Shown here in pieces: positions 46,480 through 56,749 of a stretch of 64,000 nt of DNA. The position numbers and the translations under genes were made by a program. Origin of the DNA: Bisporella sp. PMI_857 (lineage: Eukaryota; Ascomycota; Leotiomycetes; Helotiales; Helotiaceae); the NCBI GenBank assembly GCA_021307315.1, contig JAJSPD010000042.1:310001-374000 (forward strand), read 5' to 3'. The notes beneath the pieces were generated by a model. It was not told the origin of the DNA. It made no database searches and saw nothing but the letters and a program-made list of their open reading frames with translations. The number at the start of each line of letters is the position of its first letter. Within the stretch, counting starts at the first letter, position 1.

Positions 46480-47358
46480 TGGTTAAAGATAAGGAGAAGA
46501 AGTACTTTAGAGTATCGACTCATAGGGATTCCGCGAAACGTGCTAACAAGGTAGAGAATTCATGGAGTGAATGGATCTGGGATAACGAGAAAGGGTTTCC
46601 TTACCAATTCCGCTATACTGGATCTGGTGCAGGTAGGTTAATCACATGTGCCACGTGATCTCTCATGTGATCTATGTACGGAATAGGTTTGGTCTCAACC
46701 TACAATGTGTGTATAAAACTCGTTTTCTTCTCTCTTAGATGAATCAAGGTTTTTCACTTCAATACAGGTTGACACAGGAGATGTTCCACAGAGCGCCGCA
46801 GAATACATTATGCCTAAAAGTTATACCGCAACACCTGCTTATACTATTACCGAAAACCTCAGCCAGCCTGGAATTAGTTCATTTGAAGAGACCGTCCTAG
46901 AACCATAAGTTGGAACTCTGATACAGACTAGAGATTCTGAAACTAAGCAGAATAGCTCGATCGGAGTAAGTATACATTATAGCTTAAAGGAACATCCTGC
47001 TTATAGCCATAGTTTATAAGAAGCATCAAAGCTATGAATTTCGTTGGGGAAGGGTAAGTTCTGTCGAATTGTACTCGTTATTTTAGGTCTCCTAAGTGAG
47101 CGGCCACATTAAGTAGGTATTCTGACATAGTATATTAGATTTTCAAAATTCTTTGGACTGGGCCCAGTGAAAGCAATAACCAAAGCCATGATTATGAGGA
47201 CGATGTGTCTATGCGGGAGAATAAGTTTGGTGAAAAAACATTTTGCAAAGGCGCGGAGGTTTGTGATAGTTCGTGAGCGGCAGGCCCAAGTTTTACTTTT
47301 TTAGGTGTTATTATATAGAACTAAACATACTCCATTGAATTCTCCTACTCTCGATAAG

Positions 47359-47541
47359 TGTTGGAACGCATGTAACTAGTCACGTGAAGAGTTGTGGGTC
47401 CTCTCGGGACCTACAAACTCTTCGCGACACGTAGCTTAGAACACAACAACAATCGACACACATTTTACACCTGATGCCAACGAGCATACTAAGTGAAACC
47501 ACTAGTCTGCCCGGCGACCCGTGAGATGCAGTCAATCGACA
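47359..47541. mobile_element. Solo-LTR-like insertion, 183 bp, with 5-bp target duplication
   Basis: The segment begins TGTTGGAACG and ends AATCGACA, the TG...CA ends of LTR retrotransposons. It is flanked by ATAAG at 47354-47358 and 47542-47546. An imperfect stem (GAAGAGTTGTGGGTCC against GGGACCTACAAACTCTTC) lies near 47385-47425. The host sequence on both sides is DUF6590 gene DNA that becomes continuous (intron end, then PINTYSGQ) when the segment is removed. No second copy is in the window, so the superfamily (Copia versus other) is not shown. Size fits a short solo LTR. Confidence 0.7.
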
Positions 47542-47727
47542 ATAAGCCAATTAACACATATTCCGGCCAGATTTTTTTTATTAAAAAAAGGTTCATGTGA
47601 ACCATCATACTTCCATATATACAACCGATAAACCAGGTTATGTGGCTGGAAAAAAAGAGAAATGGGGAACAAGACAGCCCATTCAAGTCACGCCTATTAA
47701 TGCATGTCGCAAGCTGGGCAAATATTC

Positions 47728-47881
47728 GGGTTCCAGTTGGCCCAGGGTAGAGAAAAGCTTGGCCAATTTCTACCCTGGCCAGGCCTTAGAAGCACTGTTT
47801 TCTACCCTGGATCAACTTTTACTAGCGTATAACCCTCTACCCTGGCCAAGCTTTTCTCTACCCTGGGCCAACTGTGACCCC
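47728..47881. mobile_element. MITE, 154 bp, with perfect 32-bp terminal inverted repeats and 10-bp target duplication
   Basis: Inverted repeats at 47734-47765 and 47843-47874 are identical over 32 bp. A few less exact bases (GGGTTC / GGGGTCA on the opposite strand) extend them to the ends. GCAAATATTC is present on both sides, at 47718-47727 and 47882-47891. The core repeats TACCCTGG several times and has no coding capacity. A 10-bp duplication points to a Mutator-like family, with hAT (8 bp) less likely. It interrupts the DUF6590 codons for KYS and RLNYAK exactly at the duplicated site. Confidence 0.92.
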
Positions 47882-48020
47882 GCAAATATTCACGCTTGAA
47901 CTATGCCAAAATATACACTGTAGAGCACAGTGTCAAGGTCTGACTTATTGGCAAATAAGAAAGCTCAGTAAGTCAGCTTGCCGCTGATTACAACGACGTG
48001 CATTTGCTAATACAAGTTCC

Positions 48021-50480
48021 AAGGTCTAGAAATACTAGAGCAGCGTCAGACTCCAACGCAATTTCCTTCTTAGCAGGCGGTGTTGTATATAAGCCTTAAT
48101 CATACTAGCATTTCCCCGCGACGAACTACTTTCCAGCTTTACAATCTCTTGGAGGCAACCAGGTTTTATATAGAATAATTATTTTTTGGAGCTTTTATAT
48201 ATGTATCTTAGCCTACAAATAACCCGTACTTTCCAGCTTCGTTTCAATTCGGAGCTGCTGATTCGCCTATACAGACGTCAGACTTCAGAGCAACCCAATA
48301 CAGGCATATATCTATACATGCCCCGTGTTACTGCTTCCGGGGGTAGCTACTAATCTGCTGGTGTGCCTCTACGTATTATATCAATTATTTTCCCGCCAGC
48401 GGCCAAAATCAGATTCGGCCTTCAGATAGCATAAATCAAAGATAGATTACCGAGGAACTAGAACCAGAGATGGAAGAGGAAGAGCAATGCGTCAATCAGA
48501 CACCGCAACACCAAGACAGAAGGTCGGGCAAGAAAAATGATTACCGAAGACATTGATGTTAGTATGACACGGTAAACGGCGATGAGCATGGAACACTGTA
48601 ACGGGATGTCTTGTCTGGCCTTCAAATATGTTGGCCAGCTTTGATGCAGGATTCTCACTACATCAAATGGTGAACGATACTAATCGCAATTTTAGTCGTC
48701 CAGCGAGCGAAAGTTTTTTTTAATTTTCTCTTTCTTTTTTTTTGCAAACAGTTTTGTTTTATACTCTCATATTGATTTAAGTTCTGTCTTCTGAGTCCAA
48801 GTTGGCTGAGCGCGTGCAGTTGTACTATTTAACGATGATTTAAATGCCTTGCCATAAGAAACAATGGGTATCACTATTATATACGATTACGCTCATTTTC
48901 TCCATCAAGCTTAATGATGTCATCCATATCATGTATTGCAATGATTAAACACGGGACTTCACTGGAGTGATTCACATTGGTCATGCCAACCCTATCCTAT
49001 GGAATAATAGCCCTCATATTAAAGAGGACATCAAAGAAGCAAATTTCTTTATGAAGGTATCATTTTTCAAAGGATTTAGTGGATGAGAACTCACTCAGCC
49101 ACTCCACGAAATTGAGATAGCCACCCACCACCAAGGAATGCAGACTTCATGCACCCATCCTCTTTCACGTTGTGTCTATTACAAAATGGGCATGACATCA
49201 AACAACCATGGAAAAGCCTTATTCGGGACCATGCATACTCTAGGCTGTTCACCGCCCAACCCAATACTGTTTTCAGCCACATGCATCTAGACTTGAAGCC
49301 TTGCATGAAAACCTGCATGTGCAATGCACTCCCCACATCCCGTCCGCTGCTCTTGGCTCTATGCGAGGTGATAGATCTCTCTCTCTCAACGCCCGGGAAA
49401 GACTTTTGGTAAGCGAAGGCGGGAACTAAGGCGCGAAAATGGTAGCTCAGATTTTGATTTGTGAGGGAGCGACAGGACGCATTTCGATTCGATCAGATCC
49501 GACCCGCCGCCCTGGATCCGAGAACTGGGGTAGCGCAGACTCAAACCTGGCACCGACGACCAGCGCCCAAATCTCAAATATCGAACATGCAATAGTACGC
49601 TGGGAATGATATAGGGATGTGCGCGGCTGACTCACAAAAGTCTTGCTGTTGTAAGACTGCTCGGGGACGGGCGAACCCAGGCAGCATTTATTGGGGTCCG
49701 AAATTACTGATCAAGGCTGCCTACTTCTATTCGCCTTACCTTAAGGCTGAAAGGCCAGTGCTCACTATCAGTATCATATTTGTTACCCGATATCATGAAC
49801 TGCAAAACTACACCCATCGTAATACATGTGTATTAAAGATCTATGTCTACTTCGCTAACTTCCAATATATAGTTCTTCATATGTGAAGCTGTCAAGAAAT
49901 CTCATTGGAGCACGTGGCTAAAAAGAATAACATACTCTCTGAAAGAGAAATATTCAAGCCCCAAAGAGAACTCTATAAGATGCGCTGTACCCCCTAAATT
50001 GGTGGAAAACTTGTACTGTAATTAATTGTGCTCTTATCGACTAATGGACATAAAAGCTTTCAACAGGACCCATAAGTTACGGTTGATAGTTTGGTTGCAT
50101 TCCTTCCTACTCCAACATCCTGCTTCTTAGTTGACTCAAATTTCCCTTCAATGCTTATCATTGTTATCGCCCGTGATCAGAGACCTAAAACCCATATAAC
50201 TTAATTGGATGGTGCTAGACTCAGGAACGAAGATTTTGATACAAATGAAAATACATAGGTACCGCAACGTTAATGCTATATCACACATGCATCAGATCAT
50301 ATCGCCATTACCGTACACGAGTTAAGCATCTTGAAAACAAATTACTCAAAGAATCTATATTGATTATATATCTGTTCTAGACAAGCGCCTTGGCAAAGCA
50401 AAATGCGAAGACATATTTTCGCCTTCTCTCCAGATTTTGATGGCGTGTTGACCCGGTCGTAAGCCTACTACAGTGGCATA
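48021..50480. other. Gene-free stretch between the wrecked DUF6590 copy and CC-4
   Basis: About 2.5 kb, mostly AT-rich, with a distinct more GC-rich patch at 49390-49640 that lacks a convincing protein or tRNA. No gene is supported. Confidence 0.4.
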
Positions 50481-51926
50481 TCAGCTAACTCGGCCTGGGA
50501 TGAACTCCAGACCATTCAATCTTTCAGTAATCTCATCTGAATCAATGCTCAGCTCACCAAAGTTTGTGAGACTACGAGACGTTCCAGTTCTTTTGCCTGT
50601 AGACAGGATACTTTGCTGCATATCTCCTGCAATAGTATCCATTCTGCTTGCAATGTAACTTTTATTTGTAAAATTTCCAGCCCCATCTTTGTCCCAATGT
50701 CGTACGACTTGCCTTGACCACCATTCTTCGTTCATATTTGCCGATTTTGCAAATGCATAGTCAACGTAGTCCCGTAGCCTAGCTGTTTGAAATACAGATT
50801 CCTGCACCCAGTGTAGTATCCATTTGTTGACATAATCTTGTTTGTCTTCGTAGTTTGCTTCAAGTTCCGCGGGATCAATGTCTTGAAGTGCCACGTGTAG
50901 AGACGATGCATCACGCGCATCACACACTATGTCCATTAAGTCATCTACCAAAGCGTCTCGGGGTTCGTATATGTGGTCAAGATTGGTAAAAAGGTTCTCT
51001 TTGAGGCACTGATCACGAAGATCAAAGAGATCGTCCTCAACCGTGTGTAACATCTCGAGGGTGCTCGAGTAAGAAGAGGCATAATTAGCAAAAAATTTGG
51101 CGGTATAAGCTGAAACGGGAACATTATATTTCTGGCGATATGCACACTCCTTAGAAAGGCGAAGAAAATCGTCTTCCAGCTCGTCTAGGTCTCTCTTCAA
51201 TTGCTCTGCTTTAGAGACCATCTCCATGTACGACTGCATTAATCCGCTGCCAGGAACAGAGCCTTCAAGGTCTGGCTCTGTAGGATTATAGGATTTGAAC
51301 TGTGGTGATATTGGCTCGGCTAACTTCGGATCGAGTATATCATCTAGTGTAAAGCCTGGAATGTGGCCCGCAGAAGTATCATCCATTTGATAGAAGTCGT
51401 CTTCTACATCCTCAAGGTCCTGCTCTTCATCCTCAAGAAGCCTCTCTAACCTTTCATAGTCGTCCTCCTTTGGGCCTAATTCATCTTGTGCCAGACGCAG
51501 GAGCTCATAATATGGAACAATGGATTGCGGGGTGTCTTCCTTCTTGATAGCAACAACTTCATTTATCACCCGTGTGAGTTTGTCTGCCGCATCGCGGACG
51601 TTTTCTCGGAGTTGACGTATCCCCTCCCTGCGATCCCTCAATGTTCGTCGAGTTCTAAACACCCTCTCTCTTAATATTTCAACACGCCGTCGAGCTTTCA
51701 GCTGCTGACTTCTTTTGTCCTCATTTGTTTCCGTATCTGCTTCTTGGGCACCGTTTCTTGAATAATAGGCAGAATCTTGATACGGAATATTTCCTTTCTG
51801 CTCCTGAGCTTCGGCGGAGGATTCAAACTCACGCGTTCTTGAAGGAGCGGTTACTTGAGAGGAGATCGTGTTTGGCGACTGCACGACGACATTTTTCAGC
51901 AAGCCCAGCCGTCCCAGCAAACTCAT
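50481..51926 (-). CDS. Coiled-coil protein with Trp-rich C-terminal module, copy 4 (CC-4)
   Basis: 481 residues, one exon, ATG at 51926. After a 70-residue polar head, a basic-to-acidic helix spans about 75-180 (KARRRVEILRERVFRTRRTL, then AQDELGPKEDDYERLERLL and LEDVEDDFYQMDD). A second helical section (about 225-330) contains KAEQLKRDLDELEDDFLRL. The C-terminal module at about 362-419 reads YVNKWILHWVQESVFQTARL and EEWWSRQVVRHWDKDGAG. The proline in the first half (SPL in CC-2 and CC-3) is replaced here. It is the left partner of DUF6590-5 in the fourth head-to-head pair. The acidic helices make this the clearest coiled coil of the family. Confidence 0.85.
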   Translation of the reverse strand: MSLLGRLGLLKNVVVQSPNTISSQVTAPSRTREFESSAEAQEQKGNIPYQDSAYYSRNGAQEADTETNEDKRSQQLKARRRVEILRERVFRTRRTLRDRREGIRQLRENVRDAADKLTRVINEVVAIKKEDTPQSIVPYYELLRLAQDELGPKEDDYERLERLLEDEEQDLEDVEDDFYQMDDTSAGHIPGFTLDDILDPKLAEPISPQFKSYNPTEPDLEGSVPGSGLMQSYMEMVSKAEQLKRDLDELEDDFLRLSKECAYRQKYNVPVSAYTAKFFANYASSYSSTLEMLHTVEDDLFDLRDQCLKENLFTNLDHIYEPRDALVDDLMDIVCDARDASSLHVALQDIDPAELEANYEDKQDYVNKWILHWVQESVFQTARLRDYVDYAFAKSANMNEEWWSRQVVRHWDKDGAGNFTNKSYIASRMDTIAGDMQQSILSTGKRTGTSRSLTNFGELSIDSDEITERLNGLEFIPGRVS

Positions 51927-53162
51927 CTTTTAGAGGCGTATATCAGAAGATGGCTAATCCACTAGTTGCAATAGAGGTGATAGCCTAAAATAACACCTCC
52001 GCGTTATTCCAGGTTAGCTGGTTGTTGGTGTTCTTCGCTACATCCTGTTGCTGATCGGAAGAACCGACGCATAGGTCGCGTTCTGTGTCCAGCACGCGAT
52101 GGCTGGCTGGTAAGGATCCCAATAGAACCAATAACCGCGATACCTGCGACGGAATGTATGGGTACTCGATCCTCTCCTGCCATAGACAGGAAGGCTCGAT
52201 TTTCATTTAGTTGAAGGCGTTTAGCGTAAATATTTAACTCGGAGAAATGGCAGACGTGTATTTCTGAATGTTCGGGCGAACAACATGGCCAGCATCGCAT
52301 GGGGCCGCTTTGGTGGTGCTGACAGATGGTTGAGGCGAAAATGTTGCTCTTGTGAGACGGCCATGCTGGCGAGGTGATGGACAACGGCCTTGTTTGTCTC
52401 CCGAAACCATTGCAGAGCCTCAATTTGCTACTTTAAGGTAGACGAATAGTATTGAGTGTGGAAACTGGTTGGTGTGTCAGGTCAGATAAGATTTGGAATG
52501 CAACAACAGCCCCGCATTGACTGACATTGGCCCTGAACCTTGCTAGATCCACCCCTCCCACATGATGGCGTGCAGCACACATATATTAACAACACCACCA
52601 GCAAGAGAGGGTCAATATATTGGAAGATGGCATAGGATTATCCACAGGAAGAGGCTTCCATATCCAAGCATGATGTATTATATCTTTGGGTAAAACCTTG
52701 TTTGTTTGTTGCTTACTGGGGCAGATTTCTATCAAAATTGATGTGTATATGCTCTCTGGTAGGATGGTAAAGCCCTAATGTGATCATGGCCGCTTATGCT
52801 TTTGGCGGATTTATTCCCAGTGTGTGCCACACCAACATACACCACCGCTTTCAGCCAAAAAAACCCCCCTATCAGATGACCTTATACATCCTCGCCCATC
52901 ATGCATCCCCCAGCCGAGGACCCTCAAGCAAAACGTGCCACGACTGCAAGACGTGATTCCATACAAGACTACCCTCCCCGCAGTCCTTCACCCTGATTCT
53001 CGCGCATAGATACGTGTATTTTGTATTTGCCAATATATGTGTCCAAATATGCGCGGGGTGCAGAGCCGCAGGAAGCCATTATTGGATAAAGGTTGAAGTC
53101 CTTGTAACGCGAGTCCAGTCTGGCACACTTTCTATTAATGGTCTTCTTCCTTTCCTGCGCGC
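51927..53162. promoter_or_regulatory. Divergent intergenic region of pair 4
   Basis: 1,236 bp between the CC-4 start and the proposed first exon of DUF6590-5, the longest of the four. It contains short frames only. Confidence 0.35.
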
Positions 53163-55380
53163 ATGTCTTCTGGGTGGATACAGGAGCCCGATGGGCGCTA
53201 CTACTTTCTGTGGACAAATCGAGGTATGCATCAAATATACATGTCTACTGAGTGCACTCATTCATTTCTCCATTACAGAGGGAAGGACAGAAAAATGCTA
53301 CCAGGAAGAGTATGAAGCAGATCAGGGAGAACCTGTCTCCGAACAAGCCACGCCGTATGCCACCTCATAATTCTATATCTGCCTCAAAATGCATGCTAAA
53401 TCTCGAAGGGCTCACGCACTTCCACGGTCCCAATCTCAATCTGGTTCCAGTAAATCAATCCACGGGAGGAGCAGACGATCTCAGGGCCAAAATAGAAATC
53501 GTCGGAAAAGTGAAACCACACATGTGAGACCAGAAATAATAGTCGAAAATGAACCTGACCAGCACTCTGGGCTTACAAATAACGAGTCGCAAAGCTGGTA
53601 TCACAAGGGAGGAGGCGATGGTCAGCATCCACACCAAGTGACTAGTCCTACTGGGAACGACCAAGAAACTCCGCAAAATGTGAATTACAATGCACGATCT
53701 CAGGAGAACGACACAGTTCCCCAGCCATTGAATCAAGATTTAGGTGTCGAAGGCAGTCTGGCTACAGCGATAGATAAATTGAACATTGATGGAAACCCGC
53801 AATATACTGTCGCCCCTTTGAGATCTGATAGAACTGACACAGACCCGCAATGGAGCTCTCAACATCATAATCGTCCCATCCCATACGAATACTATACCAA
53901 TCCTTTACAAACGCAACCTACTGATATCATACAACGACAACAATGGCAGCCAATGTCAAGCTCTTCTCAGGTTCAAACTACCAATTTGTCTGGAAGCTCC
54001 TATAATTTCAATCAAAATGCAGCGGTTGGCATTGCGCCACAATCTACTGGCCGGCGTCACATAGTGGGAACCGAGGGAGAAAAGGAACCGCTAGATGAGA
54101 ATTATCGACAACGAAACACAGACTACAAGAGATTCTTCAGAGCTGGAAGGGTGTTTCTGACCCTGTGGACGGAAGCATTCGCCGGCAACCTGACTACACA
54201 TGACGCAACTTTCTTAAGTCAAGTTTCTTGTGTCATTCATGGCGAAAAAGTGTACTCAAAAATACGCCGATTTGTGGTTGTGAAGCAAATGGAGACAAGC
54301 TGTCTCTGTCTCCCAGTGACTACGTATGATGGAAGGGGACACAAGAAGCGAGGCATTAAGCTAGAGCAACATGGACAGATATATAGTCACGACAAGCCAA
54401 GAAAGCCCACTGGGATCAAAAAGGACCCACTCAAAGTCGTTCTTGCACATGGGGCCACAGGGCTCAATAACTCTCTCATCAACTATGGGAAGGTGTATTG
54501 TGTTGAGGCAAATGTCAAAGTAAGGGATGTTGGGAAATTAGACCATGAATCTGAGAAATTGCTTAAGAGATATTTCAAAGAGGTTGTAACTGATGAGGAC
54601 TCAGATGGCGCCTATCTACCAGAGACAGACCGACAGCCAAGGGATGAGTATAATGAACTTCGTGGTGTCACAGGAGGGACATCGTCTGGCCCAGTGCCTA
54701 CCTATACCGATTTTTCTGGTCAGCCAAGTAGCGCTGTGGCATACAGTCAGACGAACATCGCACAGAGCCAGTATACTACTTGGAATTCGGCTACTCCAGG
54801 CACATTTGCAACGAGTAGGGAAAACACAAATTATAATCCTCAAGGGTATACCATGACACCTCTTAATACAACTTTACCCTACTCGGCGCCAATTCCTAGT
54901 TCCAATGTCGGATATCGCCAAGAAGTTACTGATGCAAGTGTTCCAATTGCGTCAGATCAATCATCCAGAATGGAAGCGGGTGGCGATAGCCACTATACAG
55001 CATCTTTCCCGCTAGAAGAAGCGGGACCAGCAACCGATAATCAAGCGTTTGTAGATCGGGAGCATCCACAATCTTCTACATCTCCTCCACCCCAAGCAGG
55101 TTATATATCTGAGCACGAGAAACGCCGGAAGAATAACGTGATTACAATGTGGTATTATGTTATGTGGAATAATGGACAAACATCATGGGAGACTGCAGAC
55201 TCTGAGTATATAACTGCCGAAATGATTCAGATATACGAAGAAGGTGATGACGACCAAGATATTCTTCAGGATATTGACCCTGCTTCCACCTCATCTCAAC
55301 ACAGGAGTTCGAGTTCTACTAATCAGCGTGGGGGTAAGAAAAAAAAGAGGAACATTTGGGGAAGTCTTGGTCATCGCTGA
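53163..55380 (+). CDS. WW-like/DUF6590 protein, copy 5
   Basis: The main exon is open from an ATG at 53389. I prefer an upstream start at 53163, because a 61-nt first exon (53163..53223, same length as in copy 3) encodes GWIQEPDGRYYFLWTNR before a GTATGC donor. Proposed join: 53163..53223, 53279..53309, 53409..55380, about 687 residues. The second donor and third acceptor are uncertain. DUF6590 covers about residues 240-405, from KRFFRAGRVFLTLWTEA through SKIRRFVVVKQMETSCLCLP to LINYGKVYCVEANVKVRDVG. The C-terminus is special: MWYYVMWNNGQTSWETADSE then MIQIYEEGDDD, a Trp-containing segment reminiscent of chromo/chromoshadow strands, before a Lys-rich end (GGKKKKRN). It pairs with CC-4. Confidence 0.83.
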
Positions 55381-56749
55381 AAATTGCATCACAATATCTA
55401 TTGCTTTTTCCAAAACCACACTATAGGCTAACCAGAGCCATATCAGCAAACACAATACGTTTTCAGTTCAAAAATCGAGGGCAATATTGATATTCTCGGC
55501 TTCTTGAGCCTTTGAGATCATCTTTAGCCATTACGAATGCGAATCAATAGGGAATAATTTCTTTGTCATGGAGCATTTTCATGCAACATATTACGTTTTG
55601 ATGATTACAGGAATTGTCAGGGGGCTATCGCTGATATCATCGGTCTCCTCACAAATTTAGCACTGCTCTATAAAGCAGACGCTCAGCTATATGTATGATG
55701 AAGATTATGTTGGTTACCGCCACTAGTTGTTGGAGGCAGAACACGCAATATCATATTTCTCTCTTGGGTTTGAATTTAGCTAACTACTCTTGCGGGAATT
55801 GTACTTTCGTCAATGCATATTGTCGTACCCAAATTACACGTTTCTTTGTCTCATATACTCCTGCTAATGTGGCCCTCATTAGGATAAGTAATATATTCTT
55901 CCGAAAAGCTTTCTATGAAGCATCGTTGTCGTGGCCATCATAGATCTTGGCCTATACACATAGCTACAAGGACTTGGATATCTTCCAATTAACAACAGTA
56001 TTATCTCTCTTTTTGAAACTTCTTCACTGCGAAAGACCATATATAAACGCCTGTTGATATTGCAAGTACTTACAAAGTTATTTAAGTCTCTCGATTTCCG
56101 GCTACATCACTCTCCTTAAATACATTCTAGTGGATATAACTTAGTTAATTCGATCAAAACCTCAACAAATCACAGCTATAATTAATATAGAAGGCGTCAA
56201 AGGATCCTTCGAGCCCACAATTCGAAGAGCATTGACAGCCTTGTCAAATACCCTTCCCAGCTTGTAAAAAGAAATTACATGGTCCAATCAATTAAATGCT
56301 CAAACGGAAGACGCCCTTGAAGAAGCCTGGCCGAGTATCAGCGAATCCGTCATCTCTATTGTATGCTGTGGTGGCAGAGGTTGGCTGTGCCTGCAGGCAT
56401 TGTCACACAGAAAGTGTGATCATGCAGCTAGCTTTCATCCCCGCTCATAGATAAAGCCTTCATCAGCAACTGCAATTTTAGAACATGCTTTGGTATCTGA
56501 GCACTGCTCATTCACATTATCAACACTACGTATATTATTTGAGTGAAAGGCAGGCTCCCGTAGGGAAATCTTGCCATTAGAGGAGACAGAATTGCTCCCG
56601 AATATCCCAGCCTCGGCTTGGCGATTATCAAGTATTCGAAGTACAAGAAGTTGTTTATGCGAAGGACGTTGGCAACCTCGCATTTTTACCGTTCTAGAAT
56701 CTGCGAATAAGATAACTCTCATCTTTCGCGCCTTGGAATTTAGTAAAAG
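55381..56749. other. Spacer before the fusion gene
   Basis: About 1.4 kb. No CC-type partner is visible on the minus strand here, unlike upstream of copies 1, 2, 3 and 5. Confidence 0.35.

Larger units (their letters stand above)
46480..48020 (+). pseudogene. WW-like/DUF6590 copy 4, inactivated by two insertions
   Basis: The first exon at 46480 is still clear (MVKDKEKKYF ... SWSEWIWDNEKGFPYQFRY), matching copy 1. A middle exon is truncated by stops near 46908. DUF6590 begins at YEFRWGR, continues after an intron as IFKILWTGPSESNN (about 47141), and loses frame near 47250 before ARRFVIVRER. The next segment, PINTYSGQ (from 47547), is separated by a 183-bp LTR-like insertion, and KLGKYS / RLNYAKIYTVEHSVKV are separated by a 154-bp MITE. 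Stops follow in LIGK at 47940. Removing each insertion plus one target duplication brings the homologous codons directly together, which shows that both elements hopped into this gene copy. Confidence 0.88.

Noticed and set aside
47385..47425. Imperfect hairpin as a terminator or independent element
   Set aside because: It lies inside the 183-bp insertion bounded by ATAAG repeats and is better seen as part of that element.
49386..49640. GC-richer patch as an RNA gene or tRNA
   Set aside because: I could not fold it into a cloverleaf or find tRNA box A/B sequences. The frames in it show no protein character.
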